Source of the DNA: Ferrovibrio sp965278975
Lineage (GTDB): Bacteria > Pseudomonadota > Alphaproteobacteria > Ferrovibrionales > Ferrovibrionaceae
NCBI RefSeq assembly: GCF_965278975.1
Contig: NZ_OZ257126.1
Span: 372,001-436,000 of the forward strand
DNA: 64,000 nt
Direction: 5' to 3'
Every line of letters begins with the position of its first letter. Within the stretch, counting starts at the first letter, position 1. The notes under the pieces were generated by a model that did no database searches, was not told the DNA's origin, and worked only from the letters and a program-made list of their open reading frames with translations. The position numbers and the translations under genes were made by a program. Positions 9,074 to 20,090 of this stretch are shown piece by piece.

Positions 9074-9958
9074 CTACACGCGCTCGATGATCTTTTCGCC
9101 GAACAGGCCCTGCGGGCGGACCAGCAGGAAGCCCAGCGCCAGCACATACGCGAACCAGTTCTCGATACCGCCGCCGAAGGCGGGGCCGATATAGACTTCC
9201 GCCAGTTTCTCGCCGGCGCCGATGATCAGACCACCGATGATGGCGCCGGGCACCGAGGTGAAGCCGCCGAGGATCAGCACCGGCAACGCCTTCAGCGCCA
9301 GACTGACGATGGCCGGCTGCATGCCGAGCTTGGAACCCCACATCACGCCGGCCACCAGCGCCACCATGCCGGCAATCGACCAGACGATGACCCAGATGAC
9401 GCTGAGCGGGATGCCCACCGACTGCGCCGCCTGATGATCATCGGCCACCGCGCGGAGCGCGCGGCCGATACGGGTTTTCTGGAACACCACGAGGCCGGCA
9501 AGCAACGTGCCGGCAACCAGGGCAGCCCAGAGATCGAAGGACTGGATCAGGATTTCACCATCCATGATGAAGATCGGATCCGTGGGGATGCCGACATCGA
9601 AGGCCGTGACGCTGGAGCCCCAGATCGACTGGCCGAAACCGTCGATGAAGTAGGACACGCCGATGGTGGCCATGAACAGGATGATGCCTTCCTGGTTCAC
9701 CAGATGCCGCAGCACCAGCCGCTCGATGGCGTAGGCCAGCACCGCCATCACCACCAGGGTAAAGATGATGGAGAGCCAGATCGGCACGCCCTTCTGCAGG
9801 AAGCCGACGAAGAACAGGCCGGCAAACAGCACCATGGCGCCCTGGGCGAAGTTGAACACACCCGATGCCTTGAAGATCAGTACGAAACCCAGCGCGACGA
9901 GCGAATACATCACGCCCGCCATCAGGCCGCCGATCAAAACTTCCAGAAAGAACGCCAT
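9074..9958 (-). CDS. livH: Branched-chain-type ABC transporter permease (LivH family)
   Basis: Second membrane permease of the importer, 294 residues, normal for LivH. It opens with FLEVLIGGLMAGVMYSLVALG, the conserved first helix, and contains FNFAQGAMVLFAG and KALPVLILGGFTSVPGA, both diagnostic of the family. It starts 17 bases after the livG stop and is co-transcribed with it. Confidence 0.93.
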   Translation of the reverse strand: MAFFLEVLIGGLMAGVMYSLVALGFVLIFKASGVFNFAQGAMVLFAGLFFVGFLQKGVPIWLSIIFTLVVMAVLAYAIERLVLRHLVNQEGIILFMATIGVSYFIDGFGQSIWGSSVTAFDVGIPTDPIFIMDGEILIQSFDLWAALVAGTLLAGLVVFQKTRIGRALRAVADDHQAAQSVGIPLSVIWVIVWSIAGMVALVAGVMWGSKLGMQPAIVSLALKALPVLILGGFTSVPGAIIGGLIIGAGEKLAEVYIGPAFGGGIENWFAYVLALGFLLVRPQGLFGEKIIERV

Positions 9959-9975
9959 AGCCTGCCCGCCCCGCC

Positions 9976-10782
9976 CTAGTGCTGCACGCCAAGATAGGCG
10001 TCGATGACGTCCTTGTTGTTCTTGATCTCGTCGGGCGTGCCATCGCCGATCTTACGGCCGTAATCCAGCACCACCACGCGATCCGAGATATCCATCACCA
10101 CGCCCATGTCATGTTCGATCAGGCAGATCGTGGTGCCGAATTCGTCATTCACATCCAGGATGAAGCGGCACATATCCTGCTTCTCTTCCAGGTTCATGCC
10201 GGCCATCGGCTCGTCCAGCAGCAGCAGGGTCGGCTCGGCAGCCAGCGCGCGGCCCAGCTCGACGCGCTTCTGCAAGCCATAGGGCAGCCGCCCCACCGGC
10301 ACCTTGCGGATTGCCTCGATTTCCAGGAAGTCGATGATCTTTTCGCAGAATTCGCGGTGCTGCACCTGCTCGCGCTCGGCTGGCCCCTTGTAGATCGCCG
10401 AGGCAATCAGGCCGGATTTCATCTTCAGCAGGCGCCCGGTCATGATGTTGTCCAGCGTCGACATGCCCTTGAACAGGGCGATGTTCTGGAAGGTGCGGGC
10501 GATGCCCTGGCTGGCCGCCTCGTAGGGCCGCATCTGCTTGCGCGGCTGCCCCTTGAAAGTGATGGTGCCCTGCTGCGGGTGGTAGAAGCCGTTGATGCAG
10601 TTCAGCATTGATGACTTGCCGGCGCCGTTCGGGCCGATAATGGCAAGGATTTCGCGCTCGCGGATGGAGAAGCTGATATCGGTGAGCGCCTTCACGCCGC
10701 CGAAGCTCAGCGAGATATTCTCCACCTTCAGCATCACGTCACCGATGGACTTCGGGCCGATGGACATGGTTTCAGCACTCAT
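9976..10782 (-). CDS. livG: Branched-chain-type ABC transporter ATP-binding protein (LivG family)
   Basis: ATPase subunit, 268 residues, with Walker A GPNGAGKS (50-57), a signature region LPYGLQKRVELGRAL in place of the textbook LSGGQ, and Walker B LLLLDEPMAGM. The replacement of LSGGQ by LPYGLQ is common in this LivG subgroup. It starts five bases after the stop of the upstream acyl-CoA synthetase gene, so the two are tightly coupled. Confidence 0.93.
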   Translation of the reverse strand: MSAETMSIGPKSIGDVMLKVENISLSFGGVKALTDISFSIREREILAIIGPNGAGKSSMLNCINGFYHPQQGTITFKGQPRKQMRPYEAASQGIARTFQNIALFKGMSTLDNIMTGRLLKMKSGLIASAIYKGPAEREQVQHREFCEKIIDFLEIEAIRKVPVGRLPYGLQKRVELGRALAAEPTLLLLDEPMAGMNLEEKQDMCRFILDVNDEFGTTICLIEHDMGVVMDISDRVVVLDYGRKIGDGTPDEIKNNKDVIDAYLGVQH

Positions 10783-10787
10783 ACCGC

Positions 10788-12761
10788 TCAGCCCGCCTTG
10801 CGCATGGTGTCATAGGTTTTGGCAGCGGCGATCTTCAGCCGTGCCTTGAAGCTGCCGGTACGGCCATCCTCGAAGGTGATCTTGGCATCCACCTGCACTT
10901 CATTTTGGCCGGAATACAGAGCGTCGATCAGATCGCCGTAACGTTCGGCGATGATGCGGCGGCGCACCTTGCGGGTGCGGGTCAGTTCGCCGTCATCGGC
11001 ATCCAGTTCCTTGTGCAGGATCAGGAAACGCTTCACCTGGCTGTCGGCCATCGAACTGTCGGAGGCAAGGTCGCGGTTCACCTGTTCGATGCATCCGCGC
11101 ACCAGGTCATACACCTCCTGCCGGCTGGCTAGGTCGGTGTAGGAGGTATAGGGGATGCCCTTGCGCTCGGCCCAGGAGCCGACCGCCGCGAGATCGATAT
11201 TGATGAAGGCGGTGGCGTGGTCGCGCTTGTCGCCAAATACTACCGCTTCCTTGATCGACGGGAAGAATTTCAGCTTGTTTTCAACGAATTTCGGCGCGAA
11301 CAGGGCGCCGGAATTGAGCCGGCCGACATCCTTGGCGCGGTCGATGATGCGCAGATGGCCGGCATCGGTGAACACGCCGGCATCGCCGGTATGCACCCAG
11401 CCATCGGCGGTCTTGGTCTCGGCGGTGGCTTCCGGGTTCTTGTAATAGCCGACAAACACGCCCGGGCTGCGATACAGCACCTCGCCGGTCTGCTCATCGA
11501 TGCGCAGTTCGATGCCCGGACCGGGCGGACCGACGGTATCGGCCTTCACATCGGTATCGGTATGCAGGCAGAGATAGACCGTGCTTTCGGTCTGGCCGTA
11601 AAGCTGCTTCAGGTTGATGCCCAGCGCACGGAAGAAATCGAAGATATCCGGGCCAATGGCTTCGCCCGCCGTATAGGCCAGGCGCAGCCGGCTGATGCCG
11701 AGCACGTTCTTGAGCGGGCCATAGACCAGCAGGTCGCCCAGCGCGTAGAGCAGACGGTCGGACAGGCCGACCGGCTTGCCTTCCAGGATGGCGCGGCCGG
11801 CACGCTTGGCCACGCCGATGAAATACCTGAACATGGCGCGCTTGATCGCGCCGGCATCCTCCATGCGGATCATCACCGTGGCCAGCAGGCCCTCGAAGAT
11901 GCGCGGCGGCGCAAAGAAGTAGGTCGGACCGATTTCGCGCAGGTCGTTCAGCACCGTCTCGCCCGATTCCGGGCAATTGACGCAGAAACCTGCGATGGTG
12001 GCCTCGGCATAGGAAATGAAATTGTCGCCCACCCAGGCCAGCGGCAGATAGGCGAGAATCTCGTCGGTTTCGTTGATCTTGTCGAAATTGATCGCCAGGT
12101 TGGCCGAGCGGACCAGATTGTCGTAGCTCAGCATCACGCCCTTGGGCCGGCCCGTGGTGCCTGAAGTATAGCAGATCAGCGCCAGATCCGGCCCCTTGCC
12201 CTGCGCCACCTCGGCCTTGAAGAAACCGGCATGGGCAGCATTATGGGCGCGGCCGCGCTCCATCACCCTGTCCAGATCATGCAGGAACGGCTGGTCATAA
12301 TGCCGCATGCCGCGCGGATCGGCGAAAATGATCAGTTCCAGCTTCGGCAGGCGGTCGCGCACCGACAGCAGCTTGTCGACCTGTTCCTGGTTTTCCGCCA
12401 GGGCGAAGCGGGCCTCGGCATGCTCGACGACGTATTGCACCTCGTCGGCGACGCTGTCCTGATAGATCGGCACCGGCACCGCGCCCAGCGCCTGCACGGC
12501 ACCGAGCGTCCAGTAAAGCTGCGGCCGGTTGTCGCCGATGATGGCCATCTTGTCGCCTCGGCGCAGCCCGAGTTCCTTCAGGCCGCCGGCAATGGCTTCC
12601 ACGCTGGCCGCCACCTCGCCCCAGCTCCAGCTCTGCCAGATGCCGAGATACTTCTCGCGCATGGCGGGACGGCCATGCCGGTGTTCGGCATTATGGACGA
12701 GGAATTTCGGGATCGTGTCGCGTCCAAGCGGATCGCGACCGTCCGGCTTCTCCACACTCAA
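10788..12761 (-). CDS. Long-chain acyl-CoA synthetase (AMP-forming), FadD15/FAA1 type
   Basis: AMP-forming acid:CoA ligase of 657 residues, first gene of the importer operon. The adenylation motif ICYTSGTTGRPKG, the LKQLYGQTEST motif and the motor region WVHTGDAGVFTDAGHLRIIDR are clear. The size and the large LRLAYTAGEAIGPDIFDFFRA region place it with long-chain (FAA1-like) synthetases rather than PaaK. I place the start at TTG 12761 because AGGGAGG lies seven bases upstream and the product then begins MSVEKPDGRD; the frame is open 31 more codons to 12854, so a longer form is possible. It likely traps the imported acid as its CoA ester (vectorial acylation). Confidence 0.88.
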   Translation of the reverse strand: MSVEKPDGRDPLGRDTIPKFLVHNAEHRHGRPAMREKYLGIWQSWSWGEVAASVEAIAGGLKELGLRRGDKMAIIGDNRPQLYWTLGAVQALGAVPVPIYQDSVADEVQYVVEHAEARFALAENQEQVDKLLSVRDRLPKLELIIFADPRGMRHYDQPFLHDLDRVMERGRAHNAAHAGFFKAEVAQGKGPDLALICYTSGTTGRPKGVMLSYDNLVRSANLAINFDKINETDEILAYLPLAWVGDNFISYAEATIAGFCVNCPESGETVLNDLREIGPTYFFAPPRIFEGLLATVMIRMEDAGAIKRAMFRYFIGVAKRAGRAILEGKPVGLSDRLLYALGDLLVYGPLKNVLGISRLRLAYTAGEAIGPDIFDFFRALGINLKQLYGQTESTVYLCLHTDTDVKADTVGPPGPGIELRIDEQTGEVLYRSPGVFVGYYKNPEATAETKTADGWVHTGDAGVFTDAGHLRIIDRAKDVGRLNSGALFAPKFVENKLKFFPSIKEAVVFGDKRDHATAFINIDLAAVGSWAERKGIPYTSYTDLASRQEVYDLVRGCIEQVNRDLASDSSMADSQVKRFLILHKELDADDGELTRTRKVRRRIIAERYGDLIDALYSGQNEVQVDAKITFEDGRTGSFKARLKIAAAKTYDTMRKAG

Positions 12762-13046
12762 CGTCGCCTCCCTGTATGGCGCCCGCGCGGCTTTGTGCCG
12801 CGTCGTCATTTGATAGTGCAATCGTTGATAGGCTCCGCCGGGCGCGGCAGTCAAGGCCCGTCGCTGCGTCAGGGTGGGGCAAAGTCAACCGGGGTTGAAT
12901 ATATTTCACCGCGAAAGCGCCCGGTTCTTCGCAGAACCCCTTGGCAAAAAGGGCGATTTACGGCACGAATGGCGGGCGCCAGCAGTCGGCTTCAAGCCGC
13001 GCGGCACGAGATTCCAGCTCCACCCGATGCAAGGAAGGATCGCCCC
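12762..13046. other. Divergent intergenic region between importer operon and acnA
   Basis: About 285 bases separate the TTG start of the acyl-CoA synthetase from the GTG start of aconitase. An AT-rich patch (TTGAATATATTTC, about 12895-12907) is the only promoter-like element I see; no convincing paired -35/-10 could be assigned. Frames cross this region on both strands, but they show no conserved protein sequence. Confidence 0.4.
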
Positions 13047-15938
<2,892 letters not shown>

Positions 15939-15961
15939 CAAGGCCGCATGGCGTTCAAGCG

Positions 15962-15996
15962 AACGGCCGGGGCGCAATCCCCGGCCGTTTGTTTTT
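15962..15996 (+). terminator. Rho-independent terminator of acnA
   Basis: An 11-bp GC-rich stem (AACGGCCGGGG / CCCCGGCCGTT, 6-base loop) is followed by TGTTTTT, 24 bases after the acnA stop. This is a textbook intrinsic terminator. The next gene starts 13 bases later and shares the interval. Confidence 0.88.
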
Positions 15997-16008
15997 CAGG
16001 GAGTGGCA

Positions 16009-16569
16009 ATGGCGGATGATGCAGCAGCGCTGACCGGCTGGTTGCAGGCATCGGCTCAAGCCATGCGCTGCCTGCGGCTGGCGCGCGACCTGGCGTTGCC
16101 CGACTGGGCCATTGGCGCCGGCTTCATCCGCTCGCTGGTCTGGGATCGCTTGAGCGGCTATGCCCAGCCAACCCCGCTGGCCGATATCGACCTGCTGTAT
16201 TTCGATGGCACGGACCTGTCGCCCCGGCGCGAACAGGAGGCCGAAGCCTGGCTGGAGGAGCAGGCGCCGGGCCTGGGCTGGAGCGTGCGCAATCAGGCAC
16301 GGATGCATGCCGGCAATGGCGACCTGCCCTACCGCAACACCCTGGACGCGATCGCCCATTGGCTGGAAACGCCGACCGCCGTGGCGGCACGGCTGGAGCC
16401 AGACAGCCGGATCACGCTGCTGGCGCCCTATGGGCTGGAAGATCTGATGGCGCTACGGGTGCGGCCAACCCTCTCAGGTGAACGCCGCTTCGCCGCCTAT
16501 CACGCCCGCATGGCGGCGAAAAACTGGCCCGCCATCTGGCCGCGTGTGGTGGTCGAAAAGCCTACCTGA
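16009..16569 (+). CDS. Nucleotidyltransferase family protein (COG3575-like)
   Basis: 186-residue protein of the uncharacterised bacterial nucleotidyltransferase-fold family (DUF925/COG3575). It shows the paired acidic motif LADIDLLYFD (about residues 54-63) after the GAGFIRSLVWD segment, and the C-terminal LLAPYGLEDLMALRVRPT block typical of the family. I place the start at ATG 16009 behind CAGGGAG; the frame continues upstream through the acnA end and terminator but that stretch is not conserved. The 3' end overlaps the convergent FKBP gene by eight bases. The biological role is unknown. Confidence 0.8.
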   Translation: MADDAAALTGWLQASAQAMRCLRLARDLALPDWAIGAGFIRSLVWDRLSGYAQPTPLADIDLLYFDGTDLSPRREQEAEAWLEEQAPGLGWSVRNQARMHAGNGDLPYRNTLDAIAHWLETPTAVAARLEPDSRITLLAPYGLEDLMALRVRPTLSGERRFAAYHARMAAKNWPAIWPRVVVEKPT

Positions 16570-16999
16570 CCCTGACCAGCTCGACGTCGAAGATCATGGT
16601 GGCATTGGGCGGGATGACGCCGCCGCCGGCGCCACGCGCGCCATAACCGAGGTCGGGCGGAATGATCAGGGTACGGCGGCCGCCCACCTTCATGCCGGCG
16701 ATGCCCTCATCCCAGCCACGAACCACGCGGCCAGCACCCAGCGGGAATTCGATAGGTTCGCCACGGTCACGCGAGGAATCGAACTTGGTGCCCTTCTGAC
16801 CGTTCTGGAACAGCCAGCCGGTGTAATGCACCGCGACGGTATGGCCGCGCATGGCCTCGGCGCCGGTCCCCAGTTTCTCGTCGGTGTAGCGCAGGCCCGA
16901 GGGGGTGCGCTGTTCCACGCCAGCGGTCTGGGCATCAACAGGTTCGGACATGGCGATCACTCCCAGGCAAAGAATAAGGGCGGCGAACAGACGGCGCAT
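16562..16999 (-). CDS. Exported FKBP-type peptidyl-prolyl isomerase
   Basis: Peptidyl-prolyl cis-trans isomerase of about 145 residues. An N-terminal signal peptide (MRRLFAALILCLGVIAM, cleavage near VDA-QT) directs it to the periplasm. The FKBP core is complete: VAVHYTGWL, KFDSSRDRGEPIEFPLG, VVRGWDEGIAGMKVGG and IPPNATMIFDVELV. ATG 16999 has GGAG eight bases upstream; an in-frame GTG at 17008 is the alternative. It lies directly behind a second, cytosolic FKBP gene in the same direction, probably one transcript. Confidence 0.92.
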   Translation of the reverse strand: MRRLFAALILCLGVIAMSEPVDAQTAGVEQRTPSGLRYTDEKLGTGAEAMRGHTVAVHYTGWLFQNGQKGTKFDSSRDRGEPIEFPLGAGRVVRGWDEGIAGMKVGGRRTLIIPPDLGYGARGAGGGVIPPNATMIFDVELVRVR

Positions 17000-17025
17000 G
17001 GCATTCACTCCGGCAATGAAGGTTT

Positions 17026-17436
17026 TTAGCGAACCGCGACGAGTTCGATTTCAAACATCAGGGTGGCGCCGGGCGGGATGATGCGGCCCATGCCCTGGCT
17101 GCCATAGCCCAGATAGGGCGGCACGATGATCCAGCGCTTGCCGCCGACCTTCATGTAGCGCACGCCTTCGTCCCAGCCCTTGACCACCTTGCCGGCGCCC
17201 AGCTGGAAAGAGAAGGGTTCCTTGCGCGCTCGCGAAGAGTCGAACATGCGACCGGCCTGGCCGTTCACATAGAGCCAGCCGGTATAATGCACGGTCACAA
17301 CCCGGTCCGGCGTGGCCTTTTCGCCATCGCCTACCTTCTCTTCCCAGACCTTCAGGCCAGAGGCGGTCGCGCTGAATTTAGCGCCATCCTGCCCCGATTT
17401 CCCGAGGCCGATGGCTTCCATGATTTTGCCAAACAT
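17026..17436 (-). CDS. Cytosolic FKBP-type peptidyl-prolyl isomerase
   Basis: 136-residue FKBP without signal peptide (MFGKIMEAIGLGKSGQ...). All core segments are present: VTVHYTGWLYVNG, MFDSSRARKEPFSFQLG, VVKGWDEGVRYMKVGGKRW and IIPPGATLMFEIELVAV. No ribosome site precedes ATG 17436, but TATACT ends seven bases upstream, so the mRNA may be leaderless; the frame is open for 19 more codons. It forms a tandem pair with the exported FKBP downstream, likely by duplication followed by loss or gain of the signal. Confidence 0.9.
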   Translation of the reverse strand: MFGKIMEAIGLGKSGQDGAKFSATASGLKVWEEKVGDGEKATPDRVVTVHYTGWLYVNGQAGRMFDSSRARKEPFSFQLGAGKVVKGWDEGVRYMKVGGKRWIIVPPYLGYGSQGMGRIIPPGATLMFEIELVAVR

Positions 17437-17498
17437 AGTGCCAGTATACCCTCTTCCGATGCCGGAGTGTAGGGGGTCTGGCCGGAAATGCAATGGAA

Positions 17499-18359
17499 TC
17501 AGACTGAAAGCGGGACCGCCGGCACGCTGGTGGCCTCATCCGCCAGTGGCTCGCCCATGGTCTCATGGAGGGTCTCGCGGAGGGCCGCCCAATGCAGGAT
17601 TTCCAGCCGCCCGTCATGGTGTTCCACCAGGGCAGTGCAGCTTTCCACCCAGTCACCATCGTTGCAGTAGAGAATGCCGTCGATATCGCGCATCTCGGCG
17701 TGGTGGATATGGCCACAGACCACGCCATCGACATGACGCCGCCGCGCCTCCTCGGCAATCGCCTTTTCGTAGTCCGAGATGAACTCGACGGCGTTTTTCA
17801 CCTTGTGCTTGAGATAAGCCGAAAGCGACCAGTAAGACAGGCCCATCTTGTGGCGCAGGTGATTGAACCAGGTATTCAGGCCGAGCGCTGCCGAATAAGC
17901 CATGTCACCCAGCAGAGCCAGCCATTTGGCATAGGTGACAATGCCGTCGAAATGGTCGCCATGGGTGACCAGCAGCAGCCGGCCATCCGCGGTGCGGTGG
18001 ATTGCCTCCATCTGCACCGCCACGCCGCCGAATTGCAGCTCGGTGAAATCGCGCAAGGCTTCGTCATGGTTGCCCGGCACATAGACCACATGGGTGCCTT
18101 TGCGCGCCTTGCGCAGCAACTTCTGCACCACGTCGTTATGACTCTGGTTCCAGTACCAGGAGCGTTTCAGGCGCCAGCCGTCAATGATGTCGCCGACCAG
18201 GTAGAGGGTCTGCGATTCCGTGTAGCGTAGGAATTCCAGCAGCAGATCCGCCTTGCAGCCACGGGTGCCGAGATGGATGTCTGATATCCAGATGGTACGG
18301 AAGCGCAGAACGCTCCCGCTGCTTGCATCGGGAGTCATGTCCAACGGGACCATGTTCAT
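17499..18359 (-). CDS. UDP-2,3-diacylglucosamine diphosphatase-like metallophosphoesterase
   Basis: Calcineurin-like phosphoesterase of 286 residues in the COG2908 (LpxH-related) group. The metal-ligand motifs are visible in order: SDIHLG, VGDIIDGW, PGNHDEA, THGDHFDG and CGHIHHAE. Typical LpxH is about 240 residues; this one has a longer tail and the YWSLSAYLKHKVKNAVEFI insertion of the LpxH2-like alphaproteobacterial homologues. It may act in lipid A synthesis or on another phospholipid head group; the sequence does not decide. It is a separate unit upstream of the FKBP pair. Confidence 0.85.
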   Translation of the reverse strand: MNMVPLDMTPDASSGSVLRFRTIWISDIHLGTRGCKADLLLEFLRYTESQTLYLVGDIIDGWRLKRSWYWNQSHNDVVQKLLRKARKGTHVVYVPGNHDEALRDFTELQFGGVAVQMEAIHRTADGRLLLVTHGDHFDGIVTYAKWLALLGDMAYSAALGLNTWFNHLRHKMGLSYWSLSAYLKHKVKNAVEFISDYEKAIAEEARRRHVDGVVCGHIHHAEMRDIDGILYCNDGDWVESCTALVEHHDGRLEILHWAALRETLHETMGEPLADEATSVPAVPLSV

Positions 18360-18509
18360 CGCTTGCTCCGGCGCCGAATCGGCACGCGGGCCGCGTGCCG
18401 GCGCGACGATGCGTCGCGGGCAGGCGCAAGTCCCGTGAATTTTCCATGACCTGTGTGACGGTGCGGTTACAGCCCGCCTTAGCGCAATATTGCTTCGGCT
18501 GAAGCAGGA

Positions 18510-19328
18510 TCAGCGCAGGATATTTACGATGCGGCGGTTGGCGCCATTGGTGAAGTCGAGCGACGCCACGGAAAGGCCGCGCTGCACGATGGCCGATTGC
18601 CGCACCGCCATGGCTTCCGCCACATCCGTATCGACCAGAGCACCCACACCCTTCTTGAGTGCATCGGTAAGGGAGTCGACAAAACTGTGGCTCTCCGAGA
18701 GGGAACGGCCCGTGGCGGCGAAATCCGCCAGCGTGACATTCACCTGCCGCTCGAATGCACGCGCCGCATCCAGCGCCGTCAGAGCCGAAGCCGAATCCGT
18801 GATGTTGTTCACCGCCGTGCTCAGATCATCAAGTTCGGTCTGGGCGTTGAACGTGCCGACCGTGATCGAAGTGCCTTTGGTGTCGGAGAGGAAACTGCGC
18901 GCCTGGGCATTGGCTTCAAGCTGACTGAAGCCATTATAGCGCGAGGTGTTGCGGGCAGAGTCGATCTGCTCCAGCAACGTCAGGGTGTTGTTCTTGATGA
19001 TGGTCCGCGCACTTTCCGCCGTGGCGCCATCGGCCAGCAGGATGATGTTGGCGCGGATGTCATTGGTCAGATCATAAATCTGGCGCAGGCCGGCCAAAGC
19101 CACCTGCACGGTATTCTGCCCCTGGGTGAGCGAGGAACTTACCGCAGCCGAGGATTTCACCTGGGCGCGCACCCCCTGGGCAACAGCGAAAATCGAAGCG
19201 TCGTCGCTGGCATCAGCAACGCGATAACCGGATTCGATCCGCTTGGATGAAGAAACGAAGCGCGTATCGATTTCGCGCAACGAGTGGACGGCCGATATCG
19301 CCGCCGCGCTGGTGATGACCGAGACCAT
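18510..19328 (-). CDS. Flagellin family protein (lone gene)
   Basis: Flagellar filament protein of 272 residues, starting at ATG 19328 behind GGGGGA. The N-terminal D0/D1 block resembles flagellin (AISAVHSLREIDTRF, DDASIFAVAQGVRAQV, QNTVQVALAGLRQIYDL), as does the C-terminal D1 block (FVDSLTDALKKGVGALVDTDVAEA). The last stretch reads LDFTNGANRRIVNILR where most flagellins have an ANANPQ-type end, so assembly contacts may differ. The middle variable domain is short. No other flagellar gene lies nearby, so it may be an accessory flagellin or a relic. Flagellin identity is confident. Confidence 0.85.
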   Translation of the reverse strand: MVSVITSAAAISAVHSLREIDTRFVSSSKRIESGYRVADASDDASIFAVAQGVRAQVKSSAAVSSSLTQGQNTVQVALAGLRQIYDLTNDIRANIILLADGATAESARTIIKNNTLTLLEQIDSARNTSRYNGFSQLEANAQARSFLSDTKGTSITVGTFNAQTELDDLSTAVNNITDSASALTALDAARAFERQVNVTLADFAATGRSLSESHSFVDSLTDALKKGVGALVDTDVAEAMAVRQSAIVQRGLSVASLDFTNGANRRIVNILR

Positions 19329-19554
19329 TCTGTCCCCCATCCTTAGCTAAATTCTGCTTCAGGATGCCACCCGTTCTCGGGCGGCGACCCAGATTTACCT
19401 CTTTTTAATAATTTTCCGCCGCGATTGCAAGCACTTATCGAAAGCGCGGCCTTCACGGCGGGCCAGTGCCTGGAACGCAACTGTCGATTCAGGCAGGTTT
19501 TTCAATGGTTTTCGCACGCCCGCAGGTTGCGTTAACCACATAGCTTAACCCTAA

Positions 19555-19585
19555 CAAAAAGGGCCCGCCTTGCGGCGAGCCCTTT
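19555..19585 (-). terminator. Rho-independent terminator of the HU gene
   Basis: Read on the minus strand, a stem AAAGGGCTCGCC / GGCGGGCCCTTT with one mismatch and a GCAA loop is followed by further T residues. It lies 23 bases after the HU stop codon. Its reverse complement has no T-run, so it works for the minus strand only. Confidence 0.85.
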
Positions 19586-19607
19586 CAGTATTCGGAACCC
19601 TAAAGGC

Positions 19608-19913
19608 TCAGACGGCTTCCTTCAGCGCCTTCGAAGCGCGGAAAGCGACCTTCTTGGAGGCCTTGATCTTGATCGGCTCGCCGGTCTGCGGATTGCGACC
19701 GGTGCGGGCGGCGCGCTTGCGCACCTGCAGCACACCGAGATCGCCGAGACGGATACGCTCGCCCTTCTTCAGGGACTTGGTGACAGCGGCGAAGAAGTCG
19801 TCGAACAGGGCGACGGTGGACTTCTTCTGCAGGCCGTTCTTCTCGGCCAGCGTGTTGACGATCTGCTTCGCGGTCACGGTGACCGTCTTGGTAGCGGCGG
19901 CGGCTTTCGCCAT
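19608..19913 (-). CDS. HU-family DNA-binding protein
   Basis: Nucleoid protein of 101 residues. The bacterial histone-like fold is clear: QIVNTLAEKNGLQKKSTVALFDDFF dimer helices, then GERIRLGDLGVLQVRKRAARTGRNPQTGE, the DNA-bending arm with its conserved RNPQTGE. ATG 19913 sits ten bases after GGAGG; an in-frame GTG at 19922 overlaps that site and is unlikely. The N-terminus has a short Ala/Lys/Thr extension (MAKAAAATKTVTVTA). It is monocistronic with its own terminator. Confidence 0.94.
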   Translation of the reverse strand: MAKAAAATKTVTVTAKQIVNTLAEKNGLQKKSTVALFDDFFAAVTKSLKKGERIRLGDLGVLQVRKRAARTGRNPQTGEPIKIKASKKVAFRASKALKEAV

Positions 19914-20024
19914 GGTTTTCACTCCTCCGTTGGATCGATCTTTTCGGGTGTCCGAATCGAATCGGGGTGCATCCCCGAATCACTCCATAGCACCGCCAAA
20001 CGGAATTTCCCATCGCCTGATAAC

Positions 20025-20049
20025 GAAAAAGCCGCTTGAAATGCGGCTC
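20025..20049 (-). terminator. Rho-independent terminator of the acyl-CoA ligase gene
   Basis: On the minus strand, AGCCGC and GCGGCT form a 6-bp stem with a 7-base loop, followed directly by TTTTTC. It begins about 42 bases after the ligase stop codon at 20091. Confidence 0.75.
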
Positions 20050-20090
20050 TCCCGGGCGTCAGAAGGCGATTCGCCGCCAACCACGCGCCT

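Noticed and set aside
12231..13046. In-frame extension of aconitase back to 12231
   Set aside because: It overlaps the 5' coding part of the divergent acyl-CoA synthetase, lacks conserved sequence, and the strong ribosome site at GTG 13047 marks the real start.
19341..19554. Sigma-28 or sigma-54 promoter for the flagellin
   Set aside because: A CGATAA element occurs upstream, but no matching TAAA box at the right distance and no TGGC-N8-TGC pair was found.
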